A stretch of DNA of 64,000 bases from an uncultured Tateyamaria sp. (GTDB lineage Bacteria; Pseudomonadota; Alphaproteobacteria; Rhodobacterales; Rhodobacteraceae), in the NCBI RefSeq assembly GCF_947503385.1, contig NZ_CANNDO010000001.1, positions 248,001 through 312,000 on the forward strand. Reading direction: 5' to 3'. The notes below the pieces were generated by a model. It did not search any database and had not been told where the DNA came from. It saw nothing but the letters and a program-made list of their open reading frames with translations. The translations under genes and the position numbers were made by a program. The number at the start of each line of letters is the position of its first letter. The first letter of the stretch is position 1. This document shows, one piece after another, positions 25,675-34,259 of this stretch.

Positions 25675-27603
25675 ATGACAGACCGTCCCAACACCCCGCT
25701 GCTGGACAAGATCCAACGCCCTGCCGACCTCAAACACCTGAGCGATGCGCAACTGCGCCAAGTGGCCGACGAGGTGCGGGCCGAAACGATTTCCGCCGTC
25801 TCGGTCACGGGCGGACACCTTGGGGCGGGCCTTGGCGTGGTGGAACTGACCGTGGCGCTGCACGCCGTGTTCGACACGCCCCGTGACAAGCTGGTGTGGG
25901 ACGTCGGCCACCAGTGTTACCCACACAAGATCCTGACCGAGCGCCGCGACCGCATCCGCACCCTGCGCCAAAAGGACGGGTTGAGTGGATTCACCAAACG
26001 CTCGGAATCCCCCTACGATCCGTTCGGCGCTGCACATAGCTCGACCTCGATCTCTGCCGCGCTTGGCTTTGCCGTGGCGCATGATCTGGGCGGCAACCCG
26101 CCCGAAGGGTCAGGCGATGCCATCGCCGTGATTGGCGACGGGTCGATGAGCGCGGGCATGGCCTATGAGGCCATGAACAACGCAGGCCACCTGAAAAAGC
26201 GGCTGTTCGTCATTCTGAACGACAATGAAATGAGCATCGCGCCGCCCGTGGGTGCCATGTCGTCTTACCTGTCCAGCCTCTATGCCCAAGCGCCGTTTCA
26301 GGATTTCAAAGAAGCGGCAAAAGGCGCGGTCAGCCTGCTGCCCGAACCCTTCCGCGAAGGGGCGAAACGGGCCAAGGAAATGCTCAAGGGCATGGCCGTT
26401 GGCGGCACGCTGTTCGAAGAGTTGGGGTTCAGCTATCTCGGACCCATCGACGGCCACGACATGAGCCAGCTTTTGCCTGTGCTGCGCACCGTCCACGACC
26501 GCGCGACCGGCCCGGTGCTGATCCACGTCCTGACAAAAAAGGGCAAAGGCTACGCCCCCGCCGAAACCGCACGCGACAAGGGCCACGGCGTGGCCAAGTT
26601 CGACGTTGTGACGGGCGAGCAGAAAAAGGCGCCGTCGAACGCGCCCAGCTATACGTCGGTCTTTGCGCGCAGCCTGACCAAACTGGCCGAAGGCGACGAC
26701 AAGATTTGTGCGGTGACCGCCGCCATGCCAGACGGCACGGGCCTCAACCTCTTTGCCGAACGCTATCCCAGCCGTTGTTTTGACGTGGGCATCGCCGAAC
26801 AGCATGGCGTGACCTTTTCCGCCGCCCTCGCCGCCGGAGGCATGAAGCCGTTTTGCGCCATGTACTCCACATTCCTTCAACGCGGCTACGATCAAGTTGT
26901 GCATGACGTCGCGATCCAACGCCTGCCGGTGCGCTTTGCCATCGACCGCGCGGGGCTTGTCGGTGCAGATGGTGCGACCCATGCCGGTGCGTTCGACGTG
27001 GCTTATCTGGCAAACCTGCCCGGCTTTACCGTTATGGCAGCCGCGGACGAGGCGGAGCTGGTCCACATGGTCGCCACCGCCGCCGCCCATGACGACGGCC
27101 CCATCGCTTTTCGTTTTCCGCGGGGCGAAGGGACAGGTGTCGATTTACCAGAAACCGGCACACCACTTGAGATTGGCAAGGGCCGCATGATCCACGAAGG
27201 CAAAGGCGTCGCGATCCTCAGCTTTGGCACCCGCCTGTCGGAGGTTGAAAAGGCCGCCGAAAACCTGCGCGCCAAAGGAGTCGATCCGACCATTGCCGAT
27301 GCACGTTTTGCCAAGCCGCTGGACCGCGACCTGATCCTCGACCTCGCCGCCCGGCACGACACGCTGATCACTGTCGAAGAAGGTGCCATCGGCGGCTTTG
27401 GCAGCCATGTCGCACAGCTGCTGGCCGAAGAAGGCGTGTTCGACACCGGCCTCAAATATCGCTCCATGGTGCTGCCCGACATTTTCATAGACCAAGCCAG
27501 CCCGGCAGACATGTACGCGGTGGCAGGCATGAACGCCGAACATATCGAAGCCAAAGTGCTGGGCGTGCTTGGCGTAACGTCACTGGACGAAGCACGGGCC
27601 TGA
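25675..27603 (+). CDS. dxs: 1-deoxy-D-xylulose-5-phosphate synthase
   Basis: Dxs joins pyruvate and glyceraldehyde-3-phosphate with thiamine diphosphate to begin the MEP isoprenoid pathway. The 642-aa protein shows [14 protein letters not shown], the TPP motif [20 protein letters not shown] with [15 protein letters not shown], the pyrimidine-binding segment [17 protein letters not shown], and the C-terminal domain from about 500. ATG at 25675 starts at the family N-terminus ([13 protein letters not shown]). It follows ispA by 8 bp and depends on TPP. Confidence 0.97.
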   Translation: MTDRPNTPLLDKIQRPADLKHLSDAQLRQVADEVRAETISAVSVTGGHLGAGLGVVELTVALHAVFDTPRDKLVWDVGHQCYPHKILTERRDRIRTLRQKDGLSGFTKRSESPYDPFGAAHSSTSISAALGFAVAHDLGGNPPEGSGDAIAVIGDGSMSAGMAYEAMNNAGHLKKRLFVILNDNEMSIAPPVGAMSSYLSSLYAQAPFQDFKEAAKGAVSLLPEPFREGAKRAKEMLKGMAVGGTLFEELGFSYLGPIDGHDMSQLLPVLRTVHDRATGPVLIHVLTKKGKGYAPAETARDKGHGVAKFDVVTGEQKKAPSNAPSYTSVFARSLTKLAEGDDKICAVTAAMPDGTGLNLFAERYPSRCFDVGIAEQHGVTFSAALAAGGMKPFCAMYSTFLQRGYDQVVHDVAIQRLPVRFAIDRAGLVGADGATHAGAFDVAYLANLPGFTVMAAADEAELVHMVATAAAHDDGPIAFRFPRGEGTGVDLPETGTPLEIGKGRMIHEGKGVAILSFGTRLSEVEKAAENLRAKGVDPTIADARFAKPLDRDLILDLAARHDTLITVEEGAIGGFGSHVAQLLAEEGVFDTGLKYRSMVLPDIFIDQASPADMYAVAGMNAEHIEAKVLGVLGVTSLDEARA

Positions 27604-27642
27604 CGCTTGCCATTGCAACCGCCGGTGGGGCAGAATCGGTGC

Positions 27643-28302
27643 ATGGATATCCACGCCCGCCCCGTCGTCATCTTTCGCTGGATCGTCTTCCTGCTGGCCG
27701 CCGGATACTGTTTGCAACAACTTTTCGCCGGTAATTGGGGCGGGCCGGGCGGGCCGTTCCGCTACCTGACGATCTGGGCCCTGTTCCTGTCATTCTATGC
27801 GGCAAGCCGTATGCTGGCGTTAAGCGAACACCGCATCACCCGCCCGCATCAGGTCACCGCCATGTGTGCCGCCGTGTTGAACGTGATGGTCGTGTTTCTG
27901 TATTGGCGCCTGTTCCTGACGGACCCCAGCACGGTCAGCAACGGCGCGCCGATCGACTGGTATCTGCAATACTACCTGCACGCCCTTGGCCCCGCGCTGC
28001 AATTGATGGACGCGCTGTTTGTGGGGCGTGTCTTTCGCCGGGTCTGGCGGGCGGTCTTGCCGCTTTTGGCGATTATCGCCACCTATGTCGCTTGGGCCGA
28101 ATTGTTCGTTCAGCGCTTTAACACCAAGCCCGAAGGGTCGGTGACCAGCGGCCTGCCCTACCCGTTCCTCAATTCCATGGAATGGGGCGAGCGGCTGAAC
28201 TTCTACCTGTTCAATGGCGGCACTGCGCTGGCGCTGCTGGTGGTGCTGGGACTGATCGGTGCGGTTCTTGCACGCGCAATGCGCCCTCAGGTCCCCGCCT
28301 GA
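27643..28302 (+). CDS. Six-helix membrane protein of unknown function
   Basis: I do not recognise this 219-aa protein with certainty. It has six clear hydrophobic segments (about 9-27, 41-55, 72-90, 109-127, 132-152 and 190-212) and short loops. The order of helices and the YYLHALGPALQLMDALF segment in helix four recall eukaryotic FAR-17a/AIG1-type hydrolases, but the resemblance is weak. The 3' end overlaps the convergent exoD-like gene by 16 nt. Confidence 0.75.
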   Translation: MDIHARPVVIFRWIVFLLAAGYCLQQLFAGNWGGPGGPFRYLTIWALFLSFYAASRMLALSEHRITRPHQVTAMCAAVLNVMVVFLYWRLFLTDPSTVSNGAPIDWYLQYYLHALGPALQLMDALFVGRVFRRVWRAVLPLLAIIATYVAWAELFVQRFNTKPEGSVTSGLPYPFLNSMEWGERLNFYLFNGGTALALLVVLGLIGAVLARAMRPQVPA

Positions 28303-28871
28303 ACCAACCACGCGATGGCACCGGCCATGCAACCCACCACGCTATAGCCCCACAGCACATAAAGACCGTCGCGCGTGAACAGGCCAAAGGTCATCAACGC
28401 CAATGCACCCGCGCCAAAGGACGTCACGAACGGCAGCAATTCCAGAAACGGCCACACCAACGGCACGCACATGCACACAAGCAACGTCAGCCAGCGCAGC
28501 GGACCAACCGTCAGAACCCGCAGGCGCGGGTGCGAGTGCCGGTCGATCCAAGCCGCAGGCCTGCGCATCCAACGGATCGCCCCGGCAAAGCGGTCCCGGC
28601 TTATCTGGCGGTTGCACAGAAACCCCGGCAACCACAGGTGCTGACGCCGGAACACCGCCTGCCCCATCACCAACAGAACCACAATCGCTGACAGGGTCGG
28701 CAGGCCCGGAATGCCTGACAGCGGCGACACGAGGATCAGCGCGATGGCCAGCACAACGGGCATAATCGACCGGTCCCCGGTCGCGTCGAGGATATCCTGA
28801 ACCGACACAGTGTCCCCATCACCGGCATCCTCAAGCCGATCCAGAAGCAGCGTCAGCTTGGCGTCACTCAC
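28287..28871 (-). CDS. ExoD-family membrane protein
   Basis: This 194-aa integral membrane protein matches the ExoD family first linked to exopolysaccharide synthesis in Sinorhizobium. Marks are VSVQDILDATGDRSIMPVVL and LVSPLSGIPGLPTLSAIVVLL in the N-terminal half, then a charged loop and three C-terminal helices. Biochemical function is not established. The start overlaps the end of the downstream epimerase by 4 nt (ATGA), so they form a unit with ExoD first. Confidence 0.87.
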   Translation of the reverse strand: MSDAKLTLLLDRLEDAGDGDTVSVQDILDATGDRSIMPVVLAIALILVSPLSGIPGLPTLSAIVVLLVMGQAVFRRQHLWLPGFLCNRQISRDRFAGAIRWMRRPAAWIDRHSHPRLRVLTVGPLRWLTLLVCMCVPLVWPFLELLPFVTSFGAGALALMTFGLFTRDGLYVLWGYSVVGCMAGAIAWLVQAGT

Positions 28872-29716
28872 TGCTCTGCCGCCAGCAACGCGGCAAGCCC
28901 CTCGCGATAGGACGGATAGCGCAGTGTCACGCCCAACTCATCCTTGATCCGGTCGTTGCGCACCTTCTTGCTCTCTGCGTAGAAACTGCGCGCCATGGGT
29001 GTCATCTCTGCGGTCTCGAACGGCTCTGCTGGTGGCAGCGGCAGGCCAAGCAGTTCTGCCGCGTGGCCAATCACATCCTGCGGTGGGGCCGGGTCGTCAT
29101 CGCAGACATTGTACGCCGCCCCCGGATTGGGCCGCGCGATAGAGGCGGCCAACACCTGCGCGATATCTTCTACGTGGATGCGCGAAAACACCTGACCGGG
29201 CTTGATCACCCGCCGCGCCGTCCCCGCCCGCACCTTGGCAAAGGGACCACGGCCCGGACCGTAGATACCGGCGAGGCGAAAGATGTGCAGCGGCAGGCCC
29301 GGAATTGCAGCCCATGCCGCCTCTGCGTCCTTGCGCCACTGCCCGCGCCGGGTTGAGGGGGTCAGCGCCGTGTTTTCATCCACCCATTCGCCCTGATGGT
29401 CGCCGTAGACCCCCGTCGTGGACAAATAACCAACCCACGAAAACTGACCCGCACGTGCCGCGATCTGATCACCAACAGCCCGCAACACCGGATCACCCTC
29501 TGCATCCGGCCCCGCGGAAATCAGCAGATGCGTCACACCGTCCAACGAAATTGCGTCCCCCGGAAAAATGACCGGCGTTACCCCTGTCGCCGACAAGGCC
29601 GCTGCCTTGTCCGCCGACCGGGTTGTGCCGATGATCGTCCAGCCCTGCGGTCGCAGCAGGCGCGTCAGCGCTCTGGCGGAATACCCATGCCCGAAGGAAA
29701 ATACTGTGCCCATCAT
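28868..29716 (-). CDS. NAD(P)-dependent epimerase/dehydratase-like protein
   Basis: This extended-SDR protein of about 282 aa resembles E. coli YeeZ. The nucleotide motif is FSFGHGYSARALTRLL at the N-terminus; LSTTGVYGDHQGEWVDE carries the strand before the active site, but the usual YxxxK is not present in order, since the segment after it reads PSTRRGQWRKDAEAAW. FRLAGIYGPGRGPF follows. ATG ATG at 29716/29713 gives two equal starts. It ends in a 4-nt overlap with exoD. The substrate is unknown. Confidence 0.85.
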   Translation of the reverse strand: MMGTVFSFGHGYSARALTRLLRPQGWTIIGTTRSADKAAALSATGVTPVIFPGDAISLDGVTHLLISAGPDAEGDPVLRAVGDQIAARAGQFSWVGYLSTTGVYGDHQGEWVDENTALTPSTRRGQWRKDAEAAWAAIPGLPLHIFRLAGIYGPGRGPFAKVRAGTARRVIKPGQVFSRIHVEDIAQVLAASIARPNPGAAYNVCDDDPAPPQDVIGHAAELLGLPLPPAEPFETAEMTPMARSFYAESKKVRNDRIKDELGVTLRYPSYREGLAALLAAEQ

Positions 29717-29779
29717 ACGGCATTGGTGACCCTTTGCGCGGCTCTGGACAAGCCCTTTGCCGCACGCCCTAATGCGGAT

Positions 29780-30409
29780 ATGTCCGACGATCCGTCTCTG
29801 AGCCGCGCCTACGCGCTGAATACGCCTGCCGATTCCGTTGCGCTTTATCGGGACTGGGCGGACAGCTACGATGCTGATTTTGCGCAAAACAGCGATTACA
29901 TTCTGCACGAACAGGTCGCACGGCACTTCACGCTGATCGGCGGGTTTGGCCCCGTTCTGGATGTCGGCGCGGGCACGGGCCTGTGCGGAGAAGCACTTGC
30001 CGCACGCGGGAACACGCCGATTGACGGCACAGATATCTCACCCGAGATGCTCGAAGTGGCGGCCACCAAAGATGTCTACCGCAACCTCTTTGCCGCCAAC
30101 CTGATGGACGGGCTGCCCGTGCCCGCCCGCCCCTATCAGGGGGCCGTCAGTTCCGGCACGTTCACCCACGGCCATGTGGGACCCGACGGGATCGATCCGA
30201 TCCTGCCTGCGCTGCGACCCCGCGCGTGGGTCGTGATCTCGGTCAACGCACAGCATTACGCTGCGGCGGGCTTCGAGGCGAGGATGGAGGCGCTGTCCTC
30301 GCAAATCGCCGAACTAAGCCTGACAGAAGTCCCCATCTACGGTCCTGCCGCCACCGGCGCCCATGCTTTGGACCGCGCGCTTTTGGTCGCGTTCCGCGTG
30401 GGTGGATAA
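29780..30409 (+). CDS. SAM-dependent methyltransferase
   Basis: This 209-aa class I methyltransferase has motif I VLDVGAGTGLCGEALAARG at about 54-72 and the acidic motif II IDGTDISPEML. An N-terminal extension (YALNTPADSVALYRDWADSY) is the usual lead-in of the Methyltransf_11/12 group. The frame begins much further upstream, but ATG 29780 fits the family. It diverges from the epimerase gene by 63 bp. The substrate is unknown. Confidence 0.87.
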   Translation: MSDDPSLSRAYALNTPADSVALYRDWADSYDADFAQNSDYILHEQVARHFTLIGGFGPVLDVGAGTGLCGEALAARGNTPIDGTDISPEMLEVAATKDVYRNLFAANLMDGLPVPARPYQGAVSSGTFTHGHVGPDGIDPILPALRPRAWVVISVNAQHYAAAGFEARMEALSSQIAELSLTEVPIYGPAATGAHALDRALLVAFRVGG

Positions 30410-30489
30410 CACGGGTCACAGCGCACCGGCGGGTTGAAGATCAGCGCAAAAGTCTGCTGTGACATCAATGCAATCGCCATCCGCACTGC

Positions 30490-31335
30490 TTAGTTTTTCG
30501 CGCGGCTGATGATCAGCCCAAAGGTCACCAATATGGCAGAGACAAAGCGCCAGACGCCAAACCCTTCTTTCAGTATGAATGTCGAAATGAGCGCTGCGAA
30601 CAGCACGCTGGTTTCTCGCAATCCGGACACCATTGCCATGGGGGCGACGGCCAATGCATATACGATGATCCAGTAGGCCCCGATCTGCATCGCCCCACCG
30701 GCAAACCCGATTAGTGCGCTGCGTCTGATAACCGCAATGATTTCGCGACGTTTCCACATGAGCGCGATCAGAAACGTCAGAATGCCATCTCCAATGGTAA
30801 GCCAGACCGCAAACCCGAGTATGGACCCCGCTTGCCGCGCGCCCAATCCGTCGACAACCGTATAGGCAGCGATGCACACCCCGGTCGCAAGCGCGAAAAA
30901 GACCGCTTTGGGTTTGATAGAACTGGCTTTGCCGCCATCAAATGTGAGTGCCATGACCCCAACGGCAAGGCACCCAATACCAACAAGCGCGACGCCGCTG
31001 ACATGTTCACCCGCAAAAACAAACGCGCCCACTGTCACGAGGATCGGCGCGGCGCCGCGAGCGATGGGATACACCTGCCCCAAATCGCCGTGGTCATAGG
31101 CGACAGGCAGAAAGAAGTGATATCCGGTGTGAATGATGATGCTCAGCGCCAATAGCGGCCAGCTTGCCGGTGCTGGGCTCTCCACAAAGGGCAGCGCAAA
31201 AAGTGACAGAATAGCGCCGGCCAAGGTGACAACGGCCATGACGGCGATACGGTCACCGCTAATCTTGATCAGCGCATTCCAGCCCGCGTGCAAAGCGGCT
31301 GCAAGCAGTATCAGCAGTGTCACCTCAAGGCTCAT
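30490..31335 (-). CDS. EamA/DMT-family transporter
   Basis: This 281-aa protein has ten helices in two repeats. The N-terminus (LEVTLLILLAAALHAGWNAL) and the SIIIHTGYHFFLPVAYDHGDLGQVYPI region match the subgroup of EamA proteins that begin with HAGWN. RETSVLFAALISTFILKEGFG marks the second repeat end. The ATG at 31335 removes 25 upstream codons that lack hydrophobic character. The substrate is unknown, and no partner gene is adjacent on the same strand. Confidence 0.9.
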   Translation of the reverse strand: MSLEVTLLILLAAALHAGWNALIKISGDRIAVMAVVTLAGAILSLFALPFVESPAPASWPLLALSIIIHTGYHFFLPVAYDHGDLGQVYPIARGAAPILVTVGAFVFAGEHVSGVALVGIGCLAVGVMALTFDGGKASSIKPKAVFFALATGVCIAAYTVVDGLGARQAGSILGFAVWLTIGDGILTFLIALMWKRREIIAVIRRSALIGFAGGAMQIGAYWIIVYALAVAPMAMVSGLRETSVLFAALISTFILKEGFGVWRFVSAILVTFGLIISRAKN

Positions 31336-31509
31336 GGTTCGTAAGACTAACCGCTGATCAGAGAATTGCCACGGTTCAATGGGTTCGACCAAAGCCCGGT
31401 CCGATCGCACATCTATCCACCGACAGCGCTTTGCGGCGTCGCACCGTCTGGTGCGTGTGTGAGCCGCGAAAATCTCTTCTTTGCAGCCGCTGACGCAGCG
31501 GATTTGACG

Positions 31510-32499
31510 TCAGGTGTACATCTGCGTCTTGCGCGCCCGCGCCTCGTCAGTCGCGCGGCCCGTTCCATCGTGATAGCTGCCGAACCAGCGGTCCCACGGC
31601 ATCTCCACCGTGCCGTAATTGCACTCGAAATACCGGTGATGCAGCTGGTGAAAATAGACCCCGATCCGCATCTGCGGAGTGTCGTTCACCACCAGTTCCT
31701 CGAACCCTGAATGCGAGAATACCGGGTGGGTGGATTGCACATACCCGTGGAACATCACGTGCAGTGGATGGCTGGGCACCACAAGGTGTATCGCAAAGTT
31801 GGTGTAAAACAGCAGGTGTTCGACCGGGTGCATCGAGATCCCCGACCACGGCCCGATATTGACGTTGCGATGGTGCAGCGCGTGGGCCAGCTTGTAGAGC
31901 GGGGGCCAGTGCAGCGCCCGGTGGACCCAGTAGAAATGAAAGCTCGACCAGATCGGGATCAACACGAACCACATCACGAACCACACAGGGTTTTCAGGAA
32001 AGAAGAACGTGGGCGCATAGCCGTTCGCCATCGCCCAGAACACCAGAACCTGCGCGACCGTCCAAAGTGTAATGCCGCTCGCGATGTGCCAGAACATGTT
32101 GTCGTATAACTGACTGCGGAAGGTAAAGGTGCCGTTGTCGCGGGCCTGATCACGCGGGTCGAATTTGGTCGCGTCACCCTGTCCTTTGCGGGTGATCAGC
32201 CAATAATGCAGGGTACCGGCAATCAGGCATTGCGGTACAAGATTGGCCAGCCAGACACGCATGACCCAACCCCAGTCGAGCGTCACCATCGCCTCCAGCG
32301 GCGGCAGGATCACGAAATAGGCCGCAACCGCCAGCATAAAACACAGCGTCGTTGTCGATGCCTCAAGCCAAAAGGCCGCATACCATTTGAAGATTGCGGC
32401 GGGTCGGGGCGGCCACTGAAACAGAGGGTTTTGCGCCAGCGGCGTCGGGGGCCGATGGTTCCAGCGGCCTGCTTCCCTAATGTCGCTATCAGGTTGCAT
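31510..32499 (-). CDS. Sterol desaturase / fatty acid hydroxylase family protein
   Basis: This 329-aa membrane di-iron enzyme has the His clusters of the family: HFYWVHRALHW, HALHHRNVNIGPW, HPVEHLLF and FHQLHHRYFECNYG. At least four hydrophobic stretches flank them. GAGGAAGGG precedes the ATG at 32497-32499. The start overlaps the end of the class II aldolase by 11 nt, so the two are co-expressed. A lipid or alkyl-chain substrate is expected. Confidence 0.9.
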   Translation of the reverse strand: MQPDSDIREAGRWNHRPPTPLAQNPLFQWPPRPAAIFKWYAAFWLEASTTTLCFMLAVAAYFVILPPLEAMVTLDWGWVMRVWLANLVPQCLIAGTLHYWLITRKGQGDATKFDPRDQARDNGTFTFRSQLYDNMFWHIASGITLWTVAQVLVFWAMANGYAPTFFFPENPVWFVMWFVLIPIWSSFHFYWVHRALHWPPLYKLAHALHHRNVNIGPWSGISMHPVEHLLFYTNFAIHLVVPSHPLHVMFHGYVQSTHPVFSHSGFEELVVNDTPQMRIGVYFHQLHHRYFECNYGTVEMPWDRWFGSYHDGTGRATDEARARKTQMYT

Positions 32500-33244
32500 A
32501 GTTCGACCCTTCCTCGTCCAGAATGGCCTTGAGTTCGGACAGGTGGCGTTCGTCCTGTTCGGGGTAATCTTCGATTTCCTGCGCGGTCTTTGCCGCAATC
32601 TCGTCCGGGATCACGCGCAGCGGTTTGCCTGTCTGCAACGCCAAAAGGTAAGTCTGACAGGCCCGTTCAAAGTAGAACATCCGGTTGAAGGTTTCGGCGA
32701 CAGTTGCACCGATCACCATGATGCCGTGGTTGCCCATCACCATTACTTTTTTTCGCGGATCATCGAACAGCTTGGCGCAACGCTCGCCCTCTTCCTCAAA
32801 GGCCAGCCCGCCATAGGCCTCATCGACCACGACCCGATCAAAGAACATCGCACCGTTCTGATCTACCGGCGGCAAGGTGCTGTCCGCAAGCGCGGCCAGC
32901 GCTGTGGCATAGGGCGAATGCACATGCATCGCACAGCGCGCGTGCGGGCAATGCCGGTGCATCCCGCCATGCAGACCCCACGCGGTTGGGTCAGGCGCAT
33001 CAGGGCCTTCCATGCTGTCCGGGTCATTGGCGTCGACCACAAGCAGGTCGGACGCCTTGATCCGGGAAAAATGCATCTGGTTGGGGTTCATCAGGAACTG
33101 CGTGCCATCATCATTGATGGCGAGGCTAAAATGGTTCGCCACTGCCTCGTGCATGTTCAGCCGCACGGTCCAGCGAAATGCAGCGGCAAGGTCCACACGT
33201 TCCTGCCAATGGTCGATGTTGGGGCGAATCTCGGTGACGGTCAT
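32489..33244 (-). CDS. Class II aldolase/adducin family protein
   Basis: This 251-aa protein has the zinc-site motifs of the aldolase II family: NHFSLAINDDGTQFLMNP near residue 36, HVHSPYATALAAL with two metal His, and GNHGIMVIG. The N-terminal segment (RVDLAAAFRWTVRLNMHEAV) is the usual substrate-loop helix. The ATG at 33242-33244 has GGAG upstream. It is co-transcribed with the downstream hydroxylase. Members include fuculose-phosphate aldolase and decarboxylases; this subgroup is uncharacterised. Confidence 0.9.
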   Translation of the reverse strand: MTVTEIRPNIDHWQERVDLAAAFRWTVRLNMHEAVANHFSLAINDDGTQFLMNPNQMHFSRIKASDLLVVDANDPDSMEGPDAPDPTAWGLHGGMHRHCPHARCAMHVHSPYATALAALADSTLPPVDQNGAMFFDRVVVDEAYGGLAFEEEGERCAKLFDDPRKKVMVMGNHGIMVIGATVAETFNRMFYFERACQTYLLALQTGKPLRVIPDEIAAKTAQEIEDYPEQDERHLSELKAILDEEGSNYAT

Positions 33245-33336
33245 GGCTGAACTCCCTATTTCTTGGGAGCTTGCCTTTTTGGGCTGCAATGGATCAAGCC
33301 CGTTAGGTGTTCCGTTTGCGACAGCCGATGCGCTGT

Positions 33337-33618
33337 TCAGTCTTTGCTCTGTAAAGCCTGTAGCTTCGCTTCACGCGCAGCTTTGTCGCGGTCTTTGTCA
33401 GCGTACAGGATTTGCGTTTGCAGTTCTTTCGCTTCGGCCACCAGACGCTGGGACAGCCAAAGATTCAGTCCCGCGCCAAGGGTCGCCAATGCGAAAGTCA
33501 TCGCAACTCAGACAACATTTGGCCCTATCCCAGTTGCGACCGAAAGGGGTAGAAACGTGTCATTGGCGAAAACAAGCAGGATGACCATCACGGCTGCGAA
33601 TTCAGCCTTCAGTATCAT
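33337..33618 (-). pseudogene. Small two-helix membrane protein interrupted by in-frame TGA
   Basis: From an ATG at 33618 with GGGGAG 6 nt upstream, a frame reads MILKAEFAAVMVILLVFAND through a first membrane helix, meets TGA at 33508-33510, and continues in the same frame. Six bases on, an ATG at 33499-33501 opens a second part, MTFALATLGAGLNLWLSQRL, which carries a second helix and then a charged coiled coil (AEAKELQTQILYADKDRDKA) ending at 33337. Together they look like one 93-residue protein: two helices and a cytoplasmic coiled coil. Either a single nonsense mutation or two small coupled genes. Family unknown. Confidence 0.55.
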
Positions 33619-33722
33619 CAAACACTCCCCGACAACGTTGCCTAGGGCCCGCCGCGGGATCGCACCACTCTCTTCGACATTATGTCACAGATGATCCTTG
33701 CCCTTGGGCGGAGCCGCCTACA

Positions 33723-34145
33723 TCAGCCCTTGGCCCGCGACGGCACCCAAGCATAACCATTTTCATCAAGGATATACGCTTCGCGCAGGCCGTGGGGTTT
33801 GTCCAAGGGTTCGGCGAGGATTGTCGCCCCCAGCGCCTCGGCCCGCGCCACCGCATCGTCCGGGTCGGTGTCGTACAGGTGAATCTCGATCCCCGCGCCG
33901 CGCGGCGGGTTTTCTGGCAGCAAGCCCAGCAGGGGGTGCGCGGCGTAGGTCCCGTCACTGTGAACCTGAAACACCTGATCGCCATAGGTCATGATCGCGA
34001 AATCCGCTGTCGGCTGAAAGGCCGTCATCTCGAACACCGCCTCAAGGAAAGCAACCTCGGTCGCCACATCCCGCACCAACAGGTTCAAACCTATGCCTCG
34101 CAGGCTCCGGCCAAAGCTGTCCGCATCTACCGTGTCATAATCCAT
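33723..34145 (-). CDS. VOC/glyoxalase-fold protein
   Basis: This 140-aa protein of the vicinal-oxygen-chelate superfamily has the paired beta-alpha-beta modules: GIGLNLLVRDVATEVAFLEA at about 18-37 and GIEIHLYDTDPDDAVARAEA at about 85-104. DENGYAWVPSRAKG ends it. A His in the second module and an Asp or Glu near the ends could hold metal, but the full set of four ligands is not clear. The frame continues upstream; ATG 34145 gives the family length. The function is unknown. Confidence 0.83.
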   Translation of the reverse strand: MDYDTVDADSFGRSLRGIGLNLLVRDVATEVAFLEAVFEMTAFQPTADFAIMTYGDQVFQVHSDGTYAAHPLLGLLPENPPRGAGIEIHLYDTDPDDAVARAEALGATILAEPLDKPHGLREAYILDENGYAWVPSRAKG

Positions 34146-34259
34146 AAGGTCAGGTTTGCTGATGCATTTGCATCCGTCAAGCTTGGCGGAATCGGTGACA
34201 GTTTCACGACATGCTCCGCCGCCCCTTGCACCTTTCGGCATTTCTTGATCCAACGGGAC

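Noticed and set aside
33508-33510. TGA read as selenocysteine
   Set aside because: No SECIS-like stem directly after the TGA, no known selenoprotein family, and the residue would sit before a membrane helix rather than in an active site.
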